DNA of 64,000 nucleotides. Source: JACDAE01 sp963717195 (GTDB lineage Bacteria; Chloroflexota; Ktedonobacteria; Ktedonobacterales; Ktedonobacteraceae). Shown one piece after another: positions 28,471-37,402 of this stretch. The position numbers and the translations under genes are program-made. The notes under the pieces are model-generated. The model was not told where the DNA came from. It worked only from the letters and a program-made list of their open reading frames with translations, and searched no databases. Numbering within the stretch: position 1 is the stretch's first letter; each line of letters starts with the position of its first letter. Location: positions 496,001 through 560,000 of the forward strand of contig CAVQVR010000006.1 in NCBI GenBank assembly GCA_963717195.1. Reading direction: 5' to 3'.

Positions 28471-29526
28471 ATGGACAACAGAGAGAGAAAATACTTGACC
28501 CGCCGCGAAATGCTAACTGCTGGCGGCGCTATGGTCCTGGGCTTAGCCGCCTGTAACTCAAACACCACCTCCAACAATCAGCATATACCGACCAAAAACG
28601 CTATCAATACAATTCCACAGCAAACAATTGTTACACCTACAACCAGAGCCGATATACCAGTCACGCTCGCTTTTACTGGTGATGTCATGTTTGGTCGTAC
28701 AGTGAATACTCATATGCTTGCCACAAATAGAGATGATCCCTATCCATTCACCTATACCGCCAATTTTCTGCGCACGTTCGATCTGACAATAGGCAATCTG
28801 GAATGCGTAGTTTCCAGACGGGGCACACCCGTCGATAAACCCCGACCATTTCTTCTACGTGGTGATCCTCGCGCCTATGATCGTCTCATCCATGCAGGCT
28901 TTGATGTGGTCTCCGTAGCAAACAACCATAGTGGTGATTATGGTAAAGAAGCTTTTCTCGATGAAATCTTGACTCTGCCAAAGCATGGAATTACGCCCCT
29001 TGGTGGTGGTCGTAATAAACGAGAGGCACATACGCCTGTACTTAAAAGAGTGCGCAACACCACGATAGCCTTTCTGGCCTATGATGAAATCGGGCCAGCC
29101 TTTTTTGCAGCCACAGATACCACTCCCGGTCATGCCTGGCTCAACGAGGAAGATATACGTCAGGATGTTCCCATAGCACGCAAGCAGGCAGATTTTGTCA
29201 TCGTCTTTATGCATTGGGGAACCGAATATACTACAACATTCAATGCCAGCCAGCGCCATCTAGCCCAGGTAGCGATTGATTCCGGTGCTGACCTGGTAGT
29301 CGGTGCGCATCCTCATGTCATTGAACCCTATGAGTACTATCAGGGGAAACCTATCATTTACAGCCTGGGAAATTTTGTCTTTGACTATATGGATGCTGAA
29401 GTGGTACGACACGGCAATATCCTGACATTGACGCTTGACCAAAAGCGCCTGCTCAACTGGAACCTGATTCCTACGCATATTGGCGACTGGGGAGAGCCAA
29501 AAATTCTTTCCCCTTCTGAAGCTTGA
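28471..29526 (+). CDS. CapA/PgsA-type poly-gamma-glutamate biosynthesis-like lipoprotein (metallophosphatase fold)
   Basis: A 351-residue protein with a twin-arginine-like start (LTRREMLTAGG) and a lipobox ending LAAC at about residue 28, so it is exported and lipid-anchored. The PGA_cap domain motifs are LAFTGDVMFGR, IGNLECVV, VVSVANNHSGDYG, FVIVFMHWGTEY, VGAHPHVIEP and YSLGNFVFDY, which include the conserved metal-binding residues. CapA proteins act in polyglutamate capsule export or as surface phosphoesterases. No capB or capC is nearby. The start has AAGGAGAGAAA. It lies divergently next to a gamma-glutamyltransferase gene, a suggestive but unproven pairing for gamma-glutamyl polymer metabolism. 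Confidence 0.85.
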   Translation: MDNRERKYLTRREMLTAGGAMVLGLAACNSNTTSNNQHIPTKNAINTIPQQTIVTPTTRADIPVTLAFTGDVMFGRTVNTHMLATNRDDPYPFTYTANFLRTFDLTIGNLECVVSRRGTPVDKPRPFLLRGDPRAYDRLIHAGFDVVSVANNHSGDYGKEAFLDEILTLPKHGITPLGGGRNKREAHTPVLKRVRNTTIAFLAYDEIGPAFFAATDTTPGHAWLNEEDIRQDVPIARKQADFVIVFMHWGTEYTTTFNASQRHLAQVAIDSGADLVVGAHPHVIEPYEYYQGKPIIYSLGNFVFDYMDAEVVRHGNILTLTLDQKRLLNWNLIPTHIGDWGEPKILSPSEA

Positions 29527-29623
29527 ACGTAGCCCAGGTATTATAATTTTGGGTTGCAAAAGTCCTACCGCGTAAATATCGTAAAAAATGGTCGTGACAA
29601 TATACATCAGAGAGACAAAAGAC

Positions 29624-29639
29624 TCTGAAAGCGATTGAA
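29624..29639 (+). repeat. 16-bp direct repeat, copy 1, flanking the His-rich precursor gene
   Basis: TCTGAAAGCGATTGAA occurs here and again at 29963-29978. The copies flank the precursor gene about 340 bases apart, consistent with a tandem duplication of the precursor unit followed by partial loss of the second copy. Confidence 0.7.
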
Positions 29640-29701
29640 GATAGTGGTTGTAATAACACAACGACTACACGAAAGTTCTAGTAGTAGAAAAGGAAAACAT
29701 A

Positions 29702-29962
29702 ATGTTTTCAATCTTCAAAAAAGTATCCGACGAGCAAGAGGTTGTCTTGCAGGACCTGACAGAAGAGCAACTCACATTAGCTGCTGGTGGTCGCGCTAAT
29801 GATCATAACTGGGATAGCCAGAAAAAGTGGGTTCAGCATCATCATCATCACCATCATCATCATCACCATCACCATCACTCAGGTAGCCAGAAAAAATGGT
29901 CAAGCACAGGCATGACTACAAAAGCAAAAACAAACACCACGGTGTTCACCGGGCATTTTTAA
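29702..29962 (+). CDS. RiPP/bacteriocin-like precursor peptide with double-glycine leader and 14-histidine tract
   Basis: An 86-residue peptide with an AAAAGGAAAACATA start context. The leader (MFSIFKKVSDEQEVV...DLTEEQLTLAAGG) ends in a double-glycine motif, the cleavage site for C39 peptidases, at about residue 30. The core contains two SQKKW units flanking 14 consecutive histidines encoded at 29837-29878 by mixed CAT and CAC codons. It has no cysteine, so no lanthionine or disulfide is possible, and no maturation enzyme is adjacent. The next genes are an HlyD-like adaptor and a C39 ABC exporter, so the peptide is probably cleaved and exported. Metal binding by the His tract is inference. 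Confidence 0.75.
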   Translation: MFSIFKKVSDEQEVVLQDLTEEQLTLAAGGRANDHNWDSQKKWVQHHHHHHHHHHHHHHSGSQKKWSSTGMTTKAKTNTTVFTGHF

Positions 29963-29973
29963 TCTGAAAGCGA

Positions 29974-30099
29974 TTGAAACATGTTCATGATCATCACATT
30001 GGTAGCCACAAAAAATGGTCAACCGACAAACCATGCAAGATGACATACAGTGTCATCACTGGTAAGATAATTCTGTTGCTAATACTGTCCTGTTGTTAG
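29974..30099 (+). pseudogene. Remnant of a second His/SxKKW precursor core
   Basis: After the second copy of the 16-bp direct repeat, a frame starting at a TTG reads LKHVHDHHIGSHKKWSTDK and ends in a TAG at 30097-30099. The GSHKKWS segment matches GSQKKWS of the intact precursor. It lacks the leader peptide and a ribosome binding site, so it is best read as a duplicated precursor with its leader deleted. Translation is doubtful. Confidence 0.5.
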
Positions 30100-30292
30100 C
30101 AGCAAAAAGCTACCGATAATGCCGCTTCCCGCCGTTGTATTTAGATTGCCCGACGTTCTGCGTCCCTTGCGATCCGCTGCTGCGACGGTAGCGGCACTTT
30201 TGCGGATTGGTAGAAAAGAGCAACCTTTTAGAGCATTTCTACAACCGCAGTAGGGATTACAAAATATTTCATATCCAGGGGAATGAGGTGAA

Positions 30293-30937
30293 ATGATGGC
30301 AACTGTAGATCGTTCGATTTTTCGTAAGCGTGCTCTAGACAAGTATAGGCAAAGGCAAGAGTTACATGTTATCTTGCGCTTAGTTTCTCCACGCATGTTC
30401 ATGTTCCTGTGGGTATTGCTTTTGCTCTCTGTCGGCGCTGGCGCACTCGTCTGGTCGATCCAACAGCCGATCGTTGTCCAGGGAAAAGGGGTAGTAGTTC
30501 AACCTAAAGCAGCCAATGGGAAAGTTGGGAAGACTATCGTCGTATTGATTACTATTCCCCCGGATCAACGGGCAAACTTGAAAGTAGGGCAGCCAGTTAG
30601 TATTAACATTGCTGCTGCAAACATTACCTTTAAAAGTACTATTCAAACTGTAGAAGATGGCGTTATGAGTCCAGCTGCCATCACTACACAACTTAATCTA
30701 CCAATACCACTGGCACAAACACTATCCGGGCCATCTATTGTCGCGCTCGCACCTGTGGAACCAATGTCACTGGCACAGACCTATCTAGGAAGCCAATGCG
30801 AGGCACAAGTACAGGTTGGAACGCAAAGTGCCCTCTCTATTTTGCCGGGTGTTAATAATATTCCCAGCTATATAAGCACTATTCACCAGTTCTTCGTTAA
30901 TCTTGTTCAGACCATTCATAATCTTCTCAAGCACTAG
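30293..30937 (+). CDS. Short HlyD-like membrane-fusion/secretion adaptor of a C39 peptide exporter
   Basis: A 214-residue protein; two adjacent ATGs (30293, 30296) follow GAGGTGAA. The N-terminus is basic and carries one membrane anchor (RMFMFLWVLLLLSVGAGALV). The rest looks like the beta-barrel part of an HlyD protein (GKGVVVQP, IPPDQRANLKVGQPVSINIA). It lacks the long coiled coil of full-length HlyD, as in the NHLM-type bacteriocin secretion proteins of monoderm bacteria. It is separated from the exporter gene by 19 bases. It is probably the extracytoplasmic partner of the ABC transporter. Confidence 0.7.
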   Translation: MMATVDRSIFRKRALDKYRQRQELHVILRLVSPRMFMFLWVLLLLSVGAGALVWSIQQPIVVQGKGVVVQPKAANGKVGKTIVVLITIPPDQRANLKVGQPVSINIAAANITFKSTIQTVEDGVMSPAAITTQLNLPIPLAQTLSGPSIVALAPVEPMSLAQTYLGSQCEAQVQVGTQSALSILPGVNNIPSYISTIHQFFVNLVQTIHNLLKH

Positions 30938-30956
30938 ATAGAGGGACGAGTTATTC

Positions 30957-33656
30957 ATGGAACCTGTAAATGACAACAACGGTACTCCCAGATCTTTATT
31001 AAGCCAGACGAGTAAGAGGTATATTGTGGTGCCTCCTCAACTGCCTTTAAATAACCGCTACGACGAGCCAGAGAAAAATACTTCACCCGATATTCCTGCG
31101 GGTTTGCCGATACTTCCGTCGGAAGATTTCACGTGGTACGACGAGTCCCCATCACCCTTACCAGTTCCCGCGCCCAATCCCAGAACGCCTACTACGCCCA
31201 GGATGCCTGCTGCTGAGCCTGATTCCAGGATGTCTGTAACTGCTCCTACGCCTATGATGCCCCCACCTGCACCTACCCAGGGTTATGCTTCTACCCCACC
31301 ACAACAGGAACCTCTCGTCAGAAGCCTTAATCGCTCCCAGAGCACTTCTTATCCCCAGGCAACTGGCAGCTATCGATGGGAACAACAATCATCGCGCTAT
31401 CCAGCTGAACTCCTCCAGATCATGGAGTCAGAGACGCGCAAGTTGCAGGTTCTGACAACAAAACCTGCAAAGTCCGCACGGCCAAAAGGAAAGGTTAAAA
31501 GGAAACGACGTATTCCTGAGATGAGGCAGGTGACGGCAGTTGAATGTGGGGCTGCCTGCCTGGGAATGGTCTTAAATTATTATGGATATGGCACCAGCAT
31601 CTCAGCAGTGCAAGAACGCTGTGGAGTTGGGCGCGACGGACTTACAGCCCTGGAGATTGTAAAATCTGCCCGTCTGTATGGATTACGCGTACGCGCCGTC
31701 TCATTAAACCTGGACGATTTCCGCTTCGTTGCTCTGCCAGCTATTATCCACTGGGAATTTAACCACTTCCTGGTTGTCGAACGCTGGTCTTCCAATCATA
31801 TAGATGTCATAGATCCGGCAGCAGGTCGCAGAAGATTGACGCGCAAAGAATTTGATGAAGGTTTCACTGGCGTCGCTATCCTGTTAGAACCTGGTGCACA
31901 ATTTGAACAAAAAGCACCGGAAAAAACGCTCACCTTCTGGTCCTATATGCGCTCATTGCTGCACGTGCGCACCATTCTTTTCCAGATCATCGGAACATCT
32001 CTATTGCTGCAAGTACTGGGATTGGGAGCACCTTTACTCACGGCGGTCGTCATTGATAATATCCTGCCACAAAAAAATCCCAATATTCTGATCATGCTCG
32101 GTGTCGGAATGCTCATATTGATCCTCATGCAAGGCATCACAGGGTTTTTACGCTCCTCTCTATTGATTTATCTGCAGACACGCGTTGACACCGATATGAT
32201 GCTCAACTTCTTCGAGCACATGCTTAGCCTGCCATATCGTTTCTTTCAGTTGCGCCTGAATGGCGACCTGCTGGCACGCATGAATAGCAACCTCGCCATT
32301 CGCGACCTGCTCACGAATCAGCTCATCTCCACGATACTCGATGGAGGAACCGTCATTGTCTACTTCATTATCCTTCTCTTGTTTTCAAAACTCATTGCCG
32401 TGACAACGTTGATCATTGGATTTGTCCAGATCATCGTCCTCCTGGTCACTTCTCCTGCTATTCGCCGCCTGACACAACGCGACCTGGAAGCACAGGGAAA
32501 AACGCAAGGTTATATGAACGAAATTCTATCCGGCATCGCAACCTTAAAAGCCGCAGGTGCAGAAAATCGTGCATTTGCACGTTGGGAAAATCTCTTCTTC
32601 GATGAGATGAATATTTCCCTCCGCCTCAGCTACATCTCTTCGGTTGTCGGTAGCCTGCTCGCTATTGTAGGTCTTCTTTCACCCTTGCTCTTGCTATGGA
32701 TTGGCGCAATACAAGTCATAAATGGCACAATGCAGGTGGGCACCATGCTCGCACTCAATACTCTGGCAATTGAGTTTCTTGGGCCACTCGGTTCCCTTGC
32801 CAGCACCGGCCAGTCGCTGCAGATCATCCGTGCGCACTTTACGCGTGTCGCTGACATAATTGGCACTCAACCAGAGCAAGATCCGGCCCAGGTTCAGACA
32901 CCACACCAACTGAGAGGCCAGATCGAGCTGAGACATGTGAGCTTCCGCTATGACCAGAACGCACCTCTCATCCTCAACGACATTAACGGCAAGATTATGC
33001 CCGGACAAAAGATCGCCCTTGTTGGTAAAACAGGCTCAGGCAAAAGCACTCTGGGAAAACTGCTGGTGGGCTTGATGCTACCTACAAAAGGCTCCATCAT
33101 GTTTGATGGCGTTCCTCTAGACCAGCTCAATTACCAGGATGTACGCAGTCAGTTTGGCGTCGTGCTACAAGAATCTTTTATCTTTAGTGGTTCAGTAAAG
33201 GACAATATCGCGCTGAACAACCCCGCTATGGATATGGATCGGGTTATCGAAGCTGCCAGCATCGCTGCCATCGATGAGGATATCGAAAAGATGCCCATGG
33301 GTTACGATACGCTCGTCTCAGAAGGTGGTAGCGCCTTCTCCGGTGGGCAACGCCAACGCGTTGCCCTGGCCCGTGCGTTAGCACATCATCCAGCATTGCT
33401 GCTATTGGATGAAGCCACCAGCGCTCTGGATGTAATGACCGAACAGACTATCGAACGCAACCTCAACCGTCTTCCTTGCACCCAGGTCATCATTGCGCAC
33501 CGCCTGAGCACTATTCGTAACGCTGATGTGATTATGGTCCTCGATCAGGGACGTATCGTGGAGCAGGGATCGCACGAGCAATTGCTACGCGGAAATGGTT
33601 TCTATAAGCATCTAATTCAGACACAGCTACAAAACGGTGAGATTGCAGCGGTCTAG
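30957..33656 (+). CDS. Peptidase-containing ABC exporter (C39 family, double-glycine leader)
   Basis: An 899-residue protein. A proline-rich N-terminal extension of about 180 residues precedes the C39 peptidase domain, whose catalytic residues are visible: Cys197 in VECGAACLGM, His270 in FNHFLVVE and Asp286 in VIDPA. Membrane helices follow (LLQVLGLGAPLLTAVVI; LILILMQGITGFL). The nucleotide-binding domain has Walker A GKTGSGKST, signature FSGGQRQR and Walker B LLLLDEATSALD. Such proteins cut at GG leaders and export the core. The preceding His-rich peptide is the natural substrate. The long proline-rich extension is unusual for the family. Confidence 0.9.
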   Translation: MEPVNDNNGTPRSLLSQTSKRYIVVPPQLPLNNRYDEPEKNTSPDIPAGLPILPSEDFTWYDESPSPLPVPAPNPRTPTTPRMPAAEPDSRMSVTAPTPMMPPPAPTQGYASTPPQQEPLVRSLNRSQSTSYPQATGSYRWEQQSSRYPAELLQIMESETRKLQVLTTKPAKSARPKGKVKRKRRIPEMRQVTAVECGAACLGMVLNYYGYGTSISAVQERCGVGRDGLTALEIVKSARLYGLRVRAVSLNLDDFRFVALPAIIHWEFNHFLVVERWSSNHIDVIDPAAGRRRLTRKEFDEGFTGVAILLEPGAQFEQKAPEKTLTFWSYMRSLLHVRTILFQIIGTSLLLQVLGLGAPLLTAVVIDNILPQKNPNILIMLGVGMLILILMQGITGFLRSSLLIYLQTRVDTDMMLNFFEHMLSLPYRFFQLRLNGDLLARMNSNLAIRDLLTNQLISTILDGGTVIVYFIILLLFSKLIAVTTLIIGFVQIIVLLVTSPAIRRLTQRDLEAQGKTQGYMNEILSGIATLKAAGAENRAFARWENLFFDEMNISLRLSYISSVVGSLLAIVGLLSPLLLLWIGAIQVINGTMQVGTMLALNTLAIEFLGPLGSLASTGQSLQIIRAHFTRVADIIGTQPEQDPAQVQTPHQLRGQIELRHVSFRYDQNAPLILNDINGKIMPGQKIALVGKTGSGKSTLGKLLVGLMLPTKGSIMFDGVPLDQLNYQDVRSQFGVVLQESFIFSGSVKDNIALNNPAMDMDRVIEAASIAAIDEDIEKMPMGYDTLVSEGGSAFSGGQRQRVALARALAHHPALLLLDEATSALDVMTEQTIERNLNRLPCTQVIIAHRLSTIRNADVIMVLDQGRIVEQGSHEQLLRGNGFYKHLIQTQLQNGEIAAV

Positions 33657-33739
33657 GCAAAAAATGAATGTCTTGCAAACCTACCTGTTCCTCTCACCGG
33701 GATAGCGATACAAAGGAGATTTATGTGTGATGACTGATT

Positions 33740-34804
33740 TTGTTCGTATTGTTTATAAAGATGAAAATCTTTCCCAGCCTTTCCCTTGCCATCACTCACA
33801 ACTTTCCACGGAGATTCTTGTATCTCAGAATTCTTACTGCATATCAGATCGGATCTATTGTAGAATGTAGGCTTCTATCTCCTCGTCTTAACGATACATA
33901 CATTGTGCGTACAACTGATAACCAATACATTTTGCGTGTTTATCAGGCACAGCACACCACAGGTCGGACGTGGAGGACAATTACAGATATTCTCTATGAG
34001 ATCGATCTTCTGTTACATCTTGATCGTAAAGGAATTGCAGTGTCTACTCCAATTGCCAGAAAAGATGGAGTATTCATTCAAACAGTCCTTGCTCCCGAGG
34101 GGATAAGACCGATAGTGCTCTTCTCATATGCTCCTGGCACTCTTTTAATTCCCCCAGAGCTGACCGATGAGTCAAGTGCGCTCTATGGATATGCGCTGGC
34201 TGAGATTCATGCCGCGACTGATGATTTCGTCAGTTCCCATTCTCGCTTCCAACTTGACCTGTCATTTCTGCTCGATACATCGCTTCAGACAATTCAGCCT
34301 GCGCTTGCGCATCGTGTAGAAGATTGGAAGTATTTGTTACAGCTTTCTCATTCTCTGAAAAACCGTGTCGCGCTTTTGCCAGCTAGTGCATTAGATATGG
34401 GACCCTGTCATGGAGATGCTCACGGCAGCAACGCAAACATTACCGATGAGAAGTTGCTCACCTTTTTCGATTTCGATGGATGTGGTTACGGCTATAGGGC
34501 TTATGATCTCGCAGGATTTTGCTGGGCTATGGCGATGCTGAAAAGCCGACCAGATTGGAATGATAAGAAGAGTGAAGACTTGTTTATGGCATACGTGAAA
34601 GGATATCTGAAGCGACGACAGCTTAGTGACCTCAATATACAATCTATTCCTTTATTTGTTGCAATAAGACATTTCTGGTTTATGAGCCTTAACATTGAAA
34701 CCTGGGACTACTATGGTTGGGAAGAAAAAGGTGATAGTTTTTTTGATGAAGCACTGGCGTTCCTGCAAGAATGGGTCGAGGAGTACAAGATTGGAGGAGC
34801 ATAA
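33740..34804 (+). CDS. Aminoglycoside phosphotransferase-fold kinase
   Basis: A protein of up to 354 residues of the APH/homoserine-kinase-II fold. The Brenner-like motif CHGDAHGSN and metal-binding FDFDGCG are intact, and the N-lobe begins ILTAYQIGSIVECRLLSPRLNDTYIV. The real start is uncertain. The best ribosome binding site (AAAGGAG, 33712-33718) serves GTG or ATG codons at 33727 and 33730, whose frame reads MTDFVRIVYKDENLSQ but closes at a TAG after about 45 codons. The sequence just before ILTAY is therefore possibly frameshifted. The substrate is unknown: a sugar, amino alcohol or antibiotic. It may be unrelated to the peptide export genes upstream. Confidence 0.75.
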   Translation: MFVLFIKMKIFPSLSLAITHNFPRRFLYLRILTAYQIGSIVECRLLSPRLNDTYIVRTTDNQYILRVYQAQHTTGRTWRTITDILYEIDLLLHLDRKGIAVSTPIARKDGVFIQTVLAPEGIRPIVLFSYAPGTLLIPPELTDESSALYGYALAEIHAATDDFVSSHSRFQLDLSFLLDTSLQTIQPALAHRVEDWKYLLQLSHSLKNRVALLPASALDMGPCHGDAHGSNANITDEKLLTFFDFDGCGYGYRAYDLAGFCWAMAMLKSRPDWNDKKSEDLFMAYVKGYLKRRQLSDLNIQSIPLFVAIRHFWFMSLNIETWDYYGWEEKGDSFFDEALAFLQEWVEEYKIGGA

Positions 34805-34913
34805 AATACTGACCACTTTTTCTCACTCCATTGCCCTAAACCCGATAAGCAGTGTATTATGCAGAGAGAGCCGTAAAGTTTACGCGCTTTTGTTGCAAGA
34901 AAGCAAGGATGTT

Positions 34914-35387
34914 ATGAAACGACCCTCCATATTTTTGATCACGCTAGGAATAGGGCTATTCTTTGTACTGGGAGGATTGATTGGTTGCGCCGATGTACCA
35001 CCACCTTCTTCGTCTGCAAACAGTACCGCCAGTGGTACCACGGTAGAGATTGGACCAACGCCCACACATATCGCCATCAACCCTGTCAGTCAGAAGATAT
35101 TGACACTGGCTGACAATAATCATCTGATCACCGTCAAGCCAGGTACGACGATTGAGTTGAAGCTGGACGATAAGGCATACTCCCACTGGCTGGTGTCGAT
35201 CTCGCAAGCAAATGTGTTGATCCCCTGGGCAAATGCACCCATGCCAACGAATGTGCAAGGCATTTTCAATGCTGGACAATCTGGCACAGCGCAAATTTCA
35301 GCTACGGGGCAACCCAACTGCGCATCAAATGCAGCATCTTGCAGTAAAGGAGTACAACAATTTGTGGTGCAGATTAAAGTAGCCTGA
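34914..35387 (+). CDS. Small secreted lipoprotein, beta-rich domain
   Basis: A 157-residue protein from the ATG at 34914 with AAGGA upstream. It has a hydrophobic signal (IFLITLGIGLFFVLGGLIGC) with a lipobox cysteine. The mature part has TLADNNHLITVKPGTTIELK and SISQANVLIPWA, which recalls a small immunoglobulin-like or cupredoxin-like fold exposing a backbone strand pattern. The C-terminus has two cysteines (QPNCASNAASCSK). The function is unknown. Confidence 0.65.
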   Translation: MKRPSIFLITLGIGLFFVLGGLIGCADVPPPSSSANSTASGTTVEIGPTPTHIAINPVSQKILTLADNNHLITVKPGTTIELKLDDKAYSHWLVSISQANVLIPWANAPMPTNVQGIFNAGQSGTAQISATGQPNCASNAASCSKGVQQFVVQIKVA

Positions 35388-35582
35388 GCCTCCTACTCAC
35401 AGGTGCCAAAAAGTGACAGCTACCCAAAGAGGCTAATGAATAATTCTGGCTTGATATCCGCACGAATTTCGCCACGCACTGGGGCAGAGACCAGTTTGAG
35501 GATTCTGCCTTGGCACTGGCCCACTCACCCCGAAGCTCTAGAACCCCCAAAGAAAATGACGCCCACTGTAAACGCGGCCCGC

Positions 35583-35612
35583 TTGACATTACATTGCGCC
35601 CCTTAGTATAGT
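35583..35612 (+). promoter_or_regulatory. Promoter for araBD, overlapping a large palindrome
   Basis: TTGACA at 35583-35588 and TATAGT at 35607-35612 are separated by 18 bases, a good sigma-70-type pair. The -10 box lies inside the left arm of the 58-bp palindrome that follows. A repressor binding the palindrome would therefore block the promoter. This fits an arabinose-responsive LacI, GntR or AraR-type repressor; none is adjacent. Confidence 0.6.
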
Positions 35613-35651
35613 ATATTTAAGCGCTTAAATATACTATACTAAGGGGCGCAA
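35594..35651. promoter_or_regulatory. 58-bp perfect palindrome upstream of araB
   Basis: The arms 35594-35622 and 35623-35651 are exact reverse complements with no spacer; the left arm starts TTGCGCCCCTTAGTATAG and the centre is AAGCGCTT. It overlaps the -10 box of the araBD promoter and lies about 55 bases before the first ATG. It may be an operator pair, a cruciform-forming site or the remains of a small repeat element. Perfect symmetry over 58 bases is rare for a plain operator. Confidence 0.75.
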
Positions 35652-35707
35652 GCAGCTTTTACGACTTATACGCATACGATCAGCTTTTACGAGGCTTATT
35701 TACATTC

Positions 35708-37402
35708 ATGGTAACTATCAACAAAAAGAAGGGAGCAAGTACAGTGGTGTACACCATCGGGGTAGACTTTGGAACGGAATCGGGACGTGCAGTCCTGGTT
35801 GATACACGGGATGGGCGCGAAATTGCAACATCCGTCCATTCGTACAGTGCAGGAGTCATCGACGAACGTTTGCCGGAAGGAGGCATCCGCTTGCCGCCGG
35901 ATTGGGCATTGCAGAATCCCGCAGACTATTTGAGCGTCTTTCAACATACTATTCCTGAAGTATTGCGTCAAAGTGGCATCGATCCGAGCGAAGTGAAAGG
36001 GATCGGCATCGACTTCACCGCCTGTACCATGCTACCCACGAAGCGTGATGGAACACCGCTGTGTTTCCTACCTGAATGGCGTGCAAAGCCCCATGCCTGG
36101 GTGAAACTCTGGAAACATCACGCGGCGCAACCGCAGGCGGACCGTATTAATAAGGTTGCCGAAGAGCGCAATGAATACTGGCTGGCACGCTATGGTGGCA
36201 GGTACTCGGCAGAATGGTTCTTCAGCAAAGCACTCCAGATTCTGGAAGAAGCGCCTGACGTATACGACGCTGCCGACCGCCTCATAGAAGCTGCCGATTG
36301 GGTCGTATGGCAACTCACCGGACAGGAAACGCGCAATATTTGTACAGCAGGCTATAAAGCCCTCTATCAAGATGGCAAATTCCCAGGCGAGGACTTCTTT
36401 GCTGCGCTCAACCCACGCTTCGCCGATGTCGTCTCAACACGTATGAGCACGGAGTTGCAGGAACTCGGAACGAAGGCTGGCGGTCTTAGCAAGCAAGCAG
36501 CAGAGTGGACAGGGCTTCCTGTTGGAACACCTGTCGCCGTTGCCAATGTTGATGCACATGTTACCAATGCGGCTGTTGGCGCGGTAGGACCGGGCAAGTA
36601 CGTTCTCATTATGGGAACCAGTACCTGCGATATTCTGCTTGGAGAGGAACAGCACGAAGTTGAGGGCATCTGCGGCGTTGTTAAGGATGGCGTCATTCCA
36701 GGTCTGTATGCCTATGAAGCCGGACAGAACGGCGTCGGCGATATCTTTGCCTGGTATCTGGACCGCGCGGTTCCCCCTGATATCCATAATGCAGCGAAAG
36801 AAGTTGGTGTGTCGCTTCACACCTACCTCGAACAGGAATCGGCGAAGCTTCAGCCAGGCGAGTCTGGCCTGTTAGCATTAGACTGGTGGTTGGGCAACCG
36901 CTCTACTCTAGTCGATACCGATCTCACTGGACTCATTCTTGGTCTAACGGTCGCGACCACACCAGCCGAAATCTACCGCACGCTTATCGAGTCCACCGCC
37001 TTTGGTGCGAAAATCATCATCGACGCCTATGAACACGCTGGTGTTCCGATTCATACGCTGATTGGTGCAGGCGGTCTGCCAGAAAAGAACAGGTTACTGG
37101 CCCAGATCTACGCCGACGTTATCGGCAAGCCATTGTACCTTGCCGGATCGTCCCAGGCACCCGCACTGGGATCAGCAATTCATGCAGCAGTAGCTGCCGG
37201 ACTCTATCCAGACATTCCCGGTGCAGCGCATGTAATGGGGAAACGCCAACCAGAACCCATTCTACCAAATCCTGAGCATCGCGCCGTATATGACGCACTG
37301 TATGCCGATTATGTTACATTGTATGATACCTTTGGGCGGGGCGCGAACGATGTCATGAAGCGACTCAAGCGCATACGTTCCCAGGCGAAGGGAAATCACT
37401 GA
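35708..37402 (+). CDS. araB: L-ribulokinase
   Basis: A protein of about 550-564 residues of the FGGY kinase family. It phosphorylates L-ribulose to L-ribulose 5-phosphate in L-arabinose breakdown. Motifs include the N-terminal phosphate-binding VDFGTESGRAVLVDTRDG, GIDFTACTMLPT, LPEWRAKPHAWVKLWKHHAA, VLIMGTSTCDI and IGAGGLPEKNRL, all typical of AraB. The ATG at 35708 lacks a good ribosome binding site. GTG codons at 35744 or 35747, just after AAGGGAG, may be the true start and would begin at VYTIGVDFG. It overlaps araD by one base (TGATG), so the two are translationally coupled. Confidence 0.92.
   Translation: MVTINKKKGASTVVYTIGVDFGTESGRAVLVDTRDGREIATSVHSYSAGVIDERLPEGGIRLPPDWALQNPADYLSVFQHTIPEVLRQSGIDPSEVKGIGIDFTACTMLPTKRDGTPLCFLPEWRAKPHAWVKLWKHHAAQPQADRINKVAEERNEYWLARYGGRYSAEWFFSKALQILEEAPDVYDAADRLIEAADWVVWQLTGQETRNICTAGYKALYQDGKFPGEDFFAALNPRFADVVSTRMSTELQELGTKAGGLSKQAAEWTGLPVGTPVAVANVDAHVTNAAVGAVGPGKYVLIMGTSTCDILLGEEQHEVEGICGVVKDGVIPGLYAYEAGQNGVGDIFAWYLDRAVPPDIHNAAKEVGVSLHTYLEQESAKLQPGESGLLALDWWLGNRSTLVDTDLTGLILGLTVATTPAEIYRTLIESTAFGAKIIIDAYEHAGVPIHTLIGAGGLPEKNRLLAQIYADVIGKPLYLAGSSQAPALGSAIHAAVAAGLYPDIPGAAHVMGKRQPEPILPNPEHRAVYDALYADYVTLYDTFGRGANDVMKRLKRIRSQAKGNH

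Noticed and set aside
29837..29878. The 14-His tract as contamination by an engineered affinity tag
   Set aside because: It is internal, uses mixed CAT and CAC codons, is flanked by native-looking SQKKW repeats behind a GG leader, and has a decayed sister core next to it.
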